Positions 56,080-64,000 of a stretch of DNA of 64,000 bases are shown piece after piece; the stretch's first letter is position 1; each line of letters starts with the position of its first letter. Position numbers and translations under genes: made by a program. The DNA is from Mucor racemosus. Its lineage: Eukaryota > Mucoromycota > Mucoromycetes > Mucorales > Mucoraceae. The notes under the pieces are model-generated. The model saw nothing but the letters and a program-made list of their open reading frames with translations. It was not told the DNA's origin and ran no database searches. The stretch lies in NCBI GenBank assembly GCA_027405735.1, contig JAPEHQ010000020.1:186001-250000 (forward strand). The letters run 5' to 3'.

Positions 56080-56973
56080 TTTAATACATAATAAACGCAT
56101 TTTTTCAATTAAAAATTTAGAATGAAATAAAAAATATTCAATATTTGTAATTAAATATGAATTATAAAATATTGCCATGGAATATATACATCCAAACAAT
56201 TTGAAAACGTAATAGGTTCCATTATACTTTGTCTAGCAACGACGTAAAAATCCTTTAGCTATTACTGATTTGAGTCCTTTGTCGCGGTTACTTACCAGAC
56301 ACTAGCGCCAAACCAATAATGATTGCCGGAAAAAAACACAATTTGAAATCCCACACTTTCCGGGAATCAATCTATTCGGTAAAAGCAAATGTCAATCAAG
56401 CAATGCTAGAAATCCTTCCTTTATTTTTCACGTATGTATTATTTTGGGCATAAGATATGATGTATGAAGAAAGAGATTGAAATGATGATATAAATACAGC
56501 AAGCATTTATTGTAAGATGGATGTAAATGGATTTACAATAACAACACTTTAATTTGACTGATTGAATCGAGAATTCAGTATTTTTTAAAAAACTCGGATG
56601 GATCACATTAATCCTGCTTTGTATGGATATCTATACGCAAAGCTATCAATCCTCTATCAACATATCCATCCGTCAAAAGCAACACAACATCTACAATTCC
56701 TCTGCAACATGAAGCATTTGCCATGTTTTCATCATCAATTTTGATCTTTTTCTGTCATACACACATATCAAGCTCTATTTTGAAAATCAAATTATGAAAT
56801 CTGATAACTAACATTTTATATTATTCTTTTTTTTTCTATATATCTCACCACCCACTTTTTAAACTACCATCATTCAATCAACCACAACTATTCAATAATT
56901 TAATTTCACTCAATTTCATCAAATTTGACGCCTTTTTCTTTCTCTTTCAATTTTTTACAACTAAATAGTCAAG
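56080..56973. other. Intergenic, upstream of RPS7
   Basis: No gene is seen. Pyrimidine-rich text at 56820-56970 (ttctttttttttctat, ccacccacttttt) is typical of ribosomal-protein promoters and leaders. Confidence 0.45.
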
Positions 56974-57613
56974 ATGGCTTCTAACAAGATTGTTAAGCAG
57001 ACTGGTGCCCCAGCTGCTGATGAGTTCGAACTCTCCGTTGCTCAAGCTCTCGTTGACTTGGAGTCTAGCGTTCCCGACTTGAAGGGTCTCAAGGCCCTCC
57101 AAATCTCCGCTGCCAAGGAGGTAAGCAATTTGCAGTATTGCAAATGAGTAGAGAGAATACTAAACATTTTTTTATATCTAGGTCGAGCTCGGTGCCGGTA
57201 AGAAGGCTATTGTCATCTTCGTTCCCGTCCCTAGCCAATCTGGTTTCCACAAGGTTCAAGCACGTCTTACCCGTGAACTCGAGAAGAAGTTCTCTGATCG
57301 TCACGTCGTTTTCGTTGCTCAACGTCGTATCTTGGCTGTTCCTGGTCGTCGTAACAACGGTAAGCAACCCCGTCCTCGTTCTCGTACCTTGACCGCTGTC
57401 CATGATGCTATCTTGGATGACCTCGTTTTCCCTACCGAAATTGTTGGTAAGAGACTTCGTCAAAAGGTTGATGGTTCCAAGACCCTCAAGGTCTTCCTTG
57501 ATGCCAAGGATGCCACTTCTCTTGAATACAAGATTGATACTTTCTCTGCTGTCTACAAGAAGCTCACTGGTAAGGATGTTGTCTTCGAGTTCCCTGCTGC
57601 CGTTGAGTTCTAA
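56974..57613 (+). CDS. RPS7: 40S ribosomal protein S7 (eS7)
   Basis: Exons 56974-57120 and 57182-57613 encode 192 residues, matching the eS7 family. Diagnostic segments are [24 protein letters not shown] text ([20 protein letters not shown]), [18 protein letters not shown] and [20 protein letters not shown]. It is a component of the small ribosomal subunit and takes part in its assembly. The codons end mostly in C or G (AAG, CTC, GTC), in sharp contrast to neighbouring genes, as expected of very high expression. Confidence 0.96.
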
Positions 57614-58424
57614 GTAACTATTTTTTAAAAAAATAAAATTTCTTTTCCATTCATTTTATTATTTTTTATCACGTATTCTAAACGTATAAATATACAATAA
57701 AACTTTTTTAAAAAATATATAACATATTGGAGAGCATTTAGTGTTGGTTTATAATAATGTGGGGAACGATATATGGTTTTAAAAAGGGATTCGTGGTGTA
57801 AATGACAATATTGCAGTTGGATATGCTTGAAATTGCATGTTTTTTAATATCAAATGACCGTTGTAGAGGACGAACAATGTGAATAATCTGCAGAAATATC
57901 TACAATTCACATGCAAGTCGATAAACCCTGCCATATGCCTACTATTTTAGTTGAATAAACACAGGATATTATTCTGGAAATAGTGATTATAGTGAGACTC
58001 GATTAAATTCTGCAAACAATTGAACTGCTAAAATCTAGTAAAATAATCAATTATAAATGGATCATTACAAAACAAAAAATAAAGGCATTAATTTGAAGTG
58101 TAATACAATATAAAAATTGACAATAGTAAGCTTTGATCGTTTGTTGAAGACGTTGGAAAACCCTTTAAACTTTTGATTTGGGGGTATTTTAAAATTCAGT
58201 TTTTCTCGATTTCAGTCTGTAAAAATTGATTTCGAATAAAACAAGAAGGTCAATAATAAAAACATTGACTTGATAGTTTTGCTCTACCGTATAATTTAGA
58301 TATTCTCATAAAAACTTAGCTTTTTCCCCTTTGCAAGAGCTAGTTAATTGACATCGCCATGTGAGCTTACAATGTCATTTTCAGTATCCTTTTGAAATAA
58401 AATGAGTATTTGTTAATTGACTTA
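57614..58424. other. Intergenic, possible old repeat
   Basis: AT-rich text without a gene. Phrases near 58200-58330 (tttttctcgatttcagtctg, ataaaaacttagc) weakly recall R1 but are not convincing. Confidence 0.35.
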
Positions 58425-58715
58425 TCATTTCACCAATGTGCCCAACATTTGAGCAGATCCAAGTATTGCAGAATATGCCAGTGGCGCATGATTTAATGAA
58501 TCCTGCCAACTGAATGTCAATAACGATAAAATTCCGGTACGAACTACTTCCGGTACATTTACAGCTAATTTTTTTTCGCTATCCGAGATTTTTTGAAAAC
58601 CAGTGAAGCAAACAAAGGCAACCACAAGTATTTGACCATCAAGAAATCCTCCTCTTTTTTCTACACCCTTAGAATACCAAAGTATGTATTTATGAAAAAA
58701 AAAAAAATCCATCAA
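58425..58715 (-). CDS. Hypothetical protein or C-terminal fragment
   Basis: The open frame of 96 codons has coding-like content (VEKRGGFLDGQILVVAFVCF, then EKKLAVNVPEVVRTGILSLL and SWQDSLNHAPLAYSAILGSA). The first ~17 residues are Phe-rich and may be noncoding: a gtgtag/aaaaaa acceptor at about 58665 suggests the frame is a last exon. Any upstream exon would have to cross or precede the start of RPS12, only 84 bp away on the other strand. It is therefore probably a truncated remnant of an unrecognised gene. Confidence 0.4.
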   Translation of the reverse strand: MMDFFFFHKYILWYSKGVEKRGGFLDGQILVVAFVCFTGFQKISDSEKKLAVNVPEVVRTGILSLLTFSWQDSLNHAPLAYSAILGSAQMLGTLVK

Positions 58716-58798
58716 TCAAGTCGATAAATCAATCAATTGAATGGATGATTGATTGATGGGATCAAAAAGATCAATTTATTAATTTTCTAATTATTAGT

Positions 58799-59357
58799 AT
58801 GTCTGACCACGAAGAAGTTATCGATACTCAAGAAGTCGAAGTTGCCGTTGAGGCCACCTCCGGTCAAATGTCCGTTGAAGATGCTCTTCAAGAAGTCCTC
58901 CGTCGTGCTCTCGTTCACGATGGTCTTGCCCGTGGTTTGAAGGAAGCCGTCAAGGCTCTTGACAGGTAAGAGTTAAATAAAACTGATTTAGCTTTTTTTT
59001 TTTGACACAATTCCACAATTTTTAGACGTCAAGCTCATTTGGCTGTTCTCTGTGAGTCTTGTACCGAGTCTGAATACATCAAGCTCGTTGAAGCTCTCTG
59101 TGCCGAACACAACATCAACTTGATCAAGGTCTCTGATGCCAAGAAGCTCGGTGAATGGGCCGGTCTCTGTAAGATTGATCGTGAGGGTAACGCCCGTAAG
59201 GTTGTTGGTTGTTCTTGTGTTGCCGTTACTGACTTCGGAGAGGAGTCTGAGGCCATGAACGTCCTCTTGGATTGTAAGTTTTTGTAATTGTTGGTCCATT
59301 GATTCCATGATAATTAACGCTTTTCTTTTCAAATTTTTAGACTTCAAGACCCGTTAA
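58799..59357 (+). CDS. RPS12: 40S ribosomal protein S12 (eS12)
   Basis: Exons 58799-58965, 59026-59273 and 59341-59357 encode 143 residues, the same length as yeast S12. Landmarks are [51 protein letters not shown] and [18 protein letters not shown]. It is a beak protein of the small subunit. The last exon holds only YFKTR and the stop, split inside the Tyr codon. Codon use is C-ending, as in RPS7. Confidence 0.96.
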
Positions 59358-59750
59358 ATTGTGTCCTTTTTTTCTTGAAAAAGATCAATGTCAAAAACTA
59401 TTAGAATTATAATAAATTTATTTTGAACATTTTTGATAAAACCATTAATAATTTTCGTCTTTGTTTTGATAATACAAATGTGTGTACTTTTTTGTATTTT
59501 GGAGCACGTCCTCCCTCCACATCAAAATGTAGCAATAACGAAGTTTTTTCAATTTTGACAGGTGCAAATCCCCGTAAAATTGTGCGTTATTTACCCACAT
59601 TTGTACCAGGTTATTTATTTTTTATCAAATGCACATTTACTTAAAACGTATAGCACAAAAAACAATGAATTCTTACAATATTTAAAGAGATTATTTTATT
59701 TAATTTTATTTAAATAAAAAAAACTTCGACTCAATTGACTGTAAAACCGT
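59358..59750. other. Intergenic between convergent RPS12 and RPL23A/RPL25
   Basis: 3' regions of the two genes. A 73-codon frame at 59423-59644 is not supported as a gene. Confidence 0.4.
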
Positions 59751-60648
59751 TTAGATGAAACCAATCTAATTCATGTAAAATGTTAGTTTAACAATTAAAC
59801 TTTTTAAAATCATTATAAATTTACCTTGTTGGCAACGTCCAAAGCATCAACATCAGCGGTTAAACGAACGAAAGCCTTCTTGTTACCATCGGGTCTAAAG
59901 TAATAGAATATCAACAAAAATGTCCCATATAAAACACACACCAAAAACTTACCTGATAAGGGTGTTAACTTGTTGAGCCTCAACATCATAGAGACGCTTG
60001 ACGGCATCCTTGATTTGGTTCTTGTTGGCCTTAACATCAACGAGGAAGGTCAAGGTGTTGTGTTCCTCGATCTTCTTCATAGCAGTCTCGGTGTTAAGAG
60101 GTTGACGGATAACACGGTATTGATCCATACGGGGAGCATGGGCAATAGACTTACGAGCGTACTTAGGGGCACGGTTCAAAACCAAAGTCTTGGGGATATG
60201 GAAATGGGTGGAAGTACGAATCTTACGGACAGCCTTACCATGGACACCCTTGAGGGCGGCCTTCTTGGCAGCGAGAGCCTTGTTCTGAGAAGCTAAAATA
60301 AAGCTATTAATTAACAAATTCTAATTATTAAAATAGCATGTAATCAACAAGAGCGAAAGCGAAAGCGAGCGAGAGCAAAAAGTGATTGAGTAAATGAATA
60401 GTAGCTTAATGTCGAGAATTTAGTTGTAATGAACCCTTTTCCTTTTTTTTTTTTTTTTTCCTTCCCCCGAGTAGGTTTCCCCCTCATCCATCCATCATGT
60501 ATATCAAGTATCCATCATCCACTCTATATTATAAAAAAAAAGGGGAGCAGGTATAACAAGATCGTCTGTTCTCTCTCTTTCTAATCGACTTTTTCGCTCA
60601 TGTTGATCGTGCTATTTGATGTAGGTTGTATGGATATTTACCAGCCAT
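59751..60648 (-). CDS. RPL25: 60S ribosomal protein L23A/L25 (uL23)
   Basis: Exons 60648-60642, 60292-59953, 59894-59825 and 59765-59751 give 143 residues. The first exon is only 7 nt (ATG GCT G) and precedes a 349-nt intron; joining gives [20 protein letters not shown]. The last exon is 15 nt and adds IGFI, the expected C-terminus. Landmarks: [39 protein letters not shown] and [20 protein letters not shown] text ([18 protein letters not shown]). uL23 lies at the polypeptide exit tunnel and binds chaperones and SRP. The long first intron is common in highly expressed ribosomal-protein genes and may hold control elements. Confidence 0.93.
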
Positions 60649-61526
60649 TGTATGTTCAGAAGGAAAAAGAGACCGTATCAGGTTTGCCAGCTTCAGCTCA
60701 GTGTAAGTATGGGGCGTCAGCCGGACAAGAAAAATATAATTAACTTTCCCAAATTAGCGATTGGGGGATGCTTTACCGGATTTTTGGAGAGTGTTCGGTC
60801 CGGACTAACCTGATTTCTCAAGTAATTTTTTCTCTCAAAATTACATGTATGTTTCATTTTTTCAAAGCACAAAGTTATTAGAAGCAAATTTAGAACTGTA
60901 TTATCGTTGTGGTAGATATGAAAAGTTTTTTATATTCATAGATTATCAGTTTTTATGAAAAATTGAGTAGGAATACATTGCGAGTAGGGTTTTGGATATC
61001 CAAAGCTGTTGATTTCAAAATCGGAGCGCGAGTTAGTTTTTATAAATAAACCCTAAATAAAAAATTCTTATATATACCTTACATATCTCATAATTTTATG
61101 TATTAAATATCTTGTACTTGAAGTAAGCTTTGGGCTTGCAATAATCCTTGAAATTCAGAAAATTTCATCAAAAAAGAGGGAAAACGATGCGGAATTTCAA
61201 TACGAGGAGCAGCATTTTTGATCCAGAAAAACGCTTTTGCAACTGATAGTATAATAAATATTCCCTGTAGATCTAGCGCTTTGTAATATATCAAATTTAG
61301 GCAATGGTAACGTTAATTTATACTAGAGCTTTTCATAAAATTATTTTGCTTTATTTGAAAAACTGGGGTTTCAACCTGAAAGTATTTGAAAATACAATAT
61401 CTAAATATACATTTCTTTTCTCAATAAAATAAGCAAAAAGTATTTAAAGCTGTACATAATGTAAGTAAATCTAAAGAGACGATATTTTATTATTATTATT
61501 ATTTAAAATTTTATATACAACAAAGT
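60649..61526. other. Intergenic with possible R1 end relic
   Basis: Ribosomal-protein promoter region at left. At about 61014-61026 the text caaaatcggagcg is the reverse of the R1 outer-end motif (gctccgattttg), and nearby text is repeat-like but very worn. A small minus-strand frame (61103-61294) is not supported. Confidence 0.4.
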
Positions 61527-64000
61527 TTAGGAAGAGGAAGAAATATCAACCAATTCATGTTTTGATTTTGCCAAAGCAACCAAACTATCAAATTCACCAG
61601 AATTGCGACACATTTTATAGAAAGAAGATTCAGGGTTTGTGATTAACGTTAAAGGATTATCGAATTCAAGGATTTCACCTTGATCCAACACCAAAATACG
61701 ATCATATTCAATAACAGTATGCAAACGATGAGCAATACATAAAATAGTAGAGTCAGCAAACTCTGTAGCAATAGTCTTTTGAATAGCCTTATCAGTTTCA
61801 AAATCAACACTAGCAGTAGCTTCATCCATCAATACAATGCGGCTACGTTTAAGAAGAGCACGGGCAAGACAAAGTAATTGTCTTTGACCTTGAGAGAAAT
61901 TCTTACCACCTTCGGTTACGTTGGTAGATAAATCCTTGAATACATTGGAATTGACTTCACCCAAAGTAGATTCAGACACAATAGTGTTAGCAGTAGATTC
62001 ACCTTCAGTGGGCAGTAAATGTACACGACGTAATGCAGTAAAGATATCTTCATCAGAGAATTGATCAAACGGATCCATGTTTGATCTGAGAGAACCAGAA
62101 AACAAGGTAGGATCTTGAGGAATGATAGTCAAATTGGAACGAAGATCTTCGGTACCCAAATCCTTGATATCAATGTTATCAATGACAATGGAGCCTTGTG
62201 AAGCTTCAACAAATCTGAAAAAGGAAAGAGCAAGAGTAGATTTACCACTACCTGTTCTACCAACAACACCAATCTTCTCTTGAGGCTTTACAGAGAATGA
62301 GATACCTTTGAGGACAGGATCAAGACCAGCAGCATATTTGATTTCAAGATCTTTGACATCAATTTTACCTCTTGTTGGCCACTATTTCGTAGAAATGTTA
62401 GTATATATAAAAACTTGATTTGATTGTATATATTCTTACCTCATTAGGAGGTCTCAACTCGGTAATAGCAGGTGCTTCTTGATCCATTTCCATGAATTCA
62501 ACAACACGTTCAACAGCATTGAAACTCATTTCTAAACTAGTGTATCGACGAATACCCCAGAACATTTGATCAGTGAACAACAGAACAAAACTAAGACAGA
62601 AACCAGCAAGAGAAGCATCCATTTTATCAATGCTCAATAAGATAATGATACCAGTCAACATGTTGATAAGAGCACCAGTGAATGCAAATCTAGTAGATAC
62701 CCAACGGTTAGTCAACCATTGATAGTAATAAGGACGAGCATTAGTATCAATATAATTCAACATGTCTTGCAAGAATTGACGAGTAGCACCAAAAGCACGA
62801 ATGGTAGCAACACCAACAATGGTTTCAGTAAAGTTACTAAACAGTGGAGAGCGAGAAACAGAATCCATACGTTTCAATTCACGAGAAGCAGACACAAACA
62901 TCATACCTAAATAGATGTTGATAACTGCAACAGCGAGCATGGGTACCAAAAAGATGGGCAATACAGAAGAAACGGTAATCATACTTGAAACAATAATAAC
63001 CCATTGAATGACAAAATTAAGCAAATCATTAGGAATATTGGAATCAATAGTTTCGAAATCCTTGGAGAAACGATTCAAGATTCTACCAATGGGGGTAGTA
63101 TCAAAGAAGCGAAGAGGGGCTCTAAAGACACGATGTAAAAGTTCGGCATAGAGCGTTTTGTTTGCACCAAGAACACCCCAATAAAGAACACCAAAACGAG
63201 CTGTGCCAACAACAATGTTGGTGAGAGTAATCAAACAGTAAATACCCAAATAAAAGTTCAAAGCATCGTCATTTTTATCCAAACTAGATACAACATCACT
63301 CTCGGTCTCCATTGCAATTACAGGTTGATAAGCATACATTGGCTTTGATTGGGAGATAATGCTTTGTTGTTGGAACATCAAGTCATTACTGTTTGTTTCG
63401 TTATGCTTGGTTTCATAAGATTGAGACCATTGCTTGATCCACCAGTTTTCGGTTACGTCTAAACCACGAGAACCAATAACCAAAGCGACCATGACAAACC
63501 AAAAGAAAGGATTACCGACCATATTGATATACATCTTGTAGAGTCTCACCTTGACCATACCAGTTGCGCGAGTTTCTTCTTCAACAAGAGCACGAGGTTT
63601 CTTTTGATCCTTGCTGGCATCAGTTGGAGCAGGAGGCAAGGTATCCTCAATAGCCTTTTCTTCCTCGGCAGCTTCTTCTTCAGCAATTTCTTCTTCTTCA
63701 CTTTCAAAAATAGAAGCAAGTTGGCCATTTTGACGTAATTCATTTGGAGTACCAACTAAATTGGCACGACCAGAATCAATGTGAACAATATAACCACTAC
63801 CCTTGACACAGAGTTTAACATGATGTGTAATCAAAATACGAGTACGCTCCTTCATTAAAGGACCCAATAAACACTTTTCATAGAGATGTTTAGCAGTATG
63901 AGCATCTACAGCACTCAATACATCGTCCATCAATACATTTTGAGCACGAGAATAAACAGCTCTTGCAAGAGAAACACGAGCCTTTTGACCACCAGATAAT
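61527..64000 (-). CDS. ABCC-type (MRP/Ybt1-like) ABC transporter, C-terminal part
   Basis: Partial at the window edge: exons 64000-62440 (open beyond the window) and 62381-61527, about 805 residues. The piece starts in NBD1 at its signature LSGGQKARVSLARA with Walker B region NVLMDD. An acidic linker follows (EEEEIAEEEAAEEE), then TMD2 with six hydrophobic spans and NBD2: Walker A GRTGSGKSTL, signature NFSQGQRQLLCLARALL, Walker B RIVLMDEATAS, switch His in CIAHRLHTV. The FSQGQRQ form of the second signature resembles the yeast vacuolar transporters Ybt1 and Vmr1 more than Ycf1. Members export or sequester conjugates, bile-acid-like compounds or metals, usually at the vacuole. The substrate cannot be told from the sequence. 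Confidence 0.93.

Noticed and set aside
57089..57463. 124-codon antisense frame over RPS7
   Set aside because: Shadow of the GC-richer ribosomal exon; the sense protein is unmistakable.
59970..60296. 108-codon antisense frame over RPL25
   Set aside because: Shadow of uL23 coding sequence on the other strand.
1..64000. tRNA genes, rRNA genes and CRISPR arrays
   Set aside because: No A-box/B-box pair or T-loop consensus was found by eye, no rRNA motif, and no regularly spaced identical repeats; a tRNAscan run would be decisive for tRNAs.

Overview
The window is a 64-kb piece of a very AT-rich fungal nuclear genome. Short GT-AG introns (about 45-110 nt), Sel1-repeat and C2H2 gene families, an ERG4-type ergosterol gene, glutamine-rich regulators and dispersed multi-copy repeats point to an early-diverging filamentous fungus, most likely a member of the Mucorales (Mucoromycota). 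The genus cannot be fixed from sequence alone. All exon structures were built by eye from reading frame, splice signals and family alignment.

Left part (1-12.6 kb) is an accessory region. Two intact tandem C2H2 zinc-finger genes (1041-2811 and 3847-5315) sit among decayed pieces of the same family (69-391, about 2.8-3.4 kb, 5.3-5.9 kb, 12135-12560). Next to them lies a large palindromic repeat, called R1 here: arms at about 6.4-7.97 kb and 10.19-11.8 kb, flanking two inverted, decayed copies of an unknown repeat-borne gene. Other R1 copies lie at 20.9-23.4, 29.4-30.5, 35.8-38.3, 49.8-50.2 and 51.8-52.2 kb.

From 12.7 to 20.7 kb there are single-copy genes: a Pumilio-family RNA-binding protein that also has a CCCH finger (-), a dolichyldiphosphatase (-) divergent from an EI24-type membrane protein (+), a tetraspanin (+) and a doubtful small gene (-). 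After R1 copy C comes a homologue of the co-repressor Ssn6/Cyc8 (25.8-28.9 kb). An odd glutamine-synthetase-like gene, a small His-rich protein and a prolidase follow (30.7-34.6 kb).

From 34.6 to 39.3 kb is a nested stack of mobile elements inside an R1 copy: one 363-bp hAT-like MITE with an 8-bp target duplication and two solo LTRs with 5-bp duplications. Then come a quinone oxidoreductase, RPL12, an EF-hand protein and the sterol C-24(28) reductase ERG4 (39.3-45.8 kb).

The stretch 45.8-54 kb is gene-poor and holds a decayed ORF, LTR pieces, a second palindrome (50333-51721) and R1 fragments. The right part (54-64 kb) has a 13-unit Sel1-repeat protein, three more ribosomal protein genes (RPS7, RPS12, RPL23A/RPL25) with C-ending codon preference unlike their AT-rich surroundings, and the C-terminal half of an ABCC-type ABC transporter that runs off the window.

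The genes do not form one pathway. The most unusual features are the zinc-finger cluster interleaved with R1, the R1 palindrome itself, and the GS-like protein that has lost a metal ligand.
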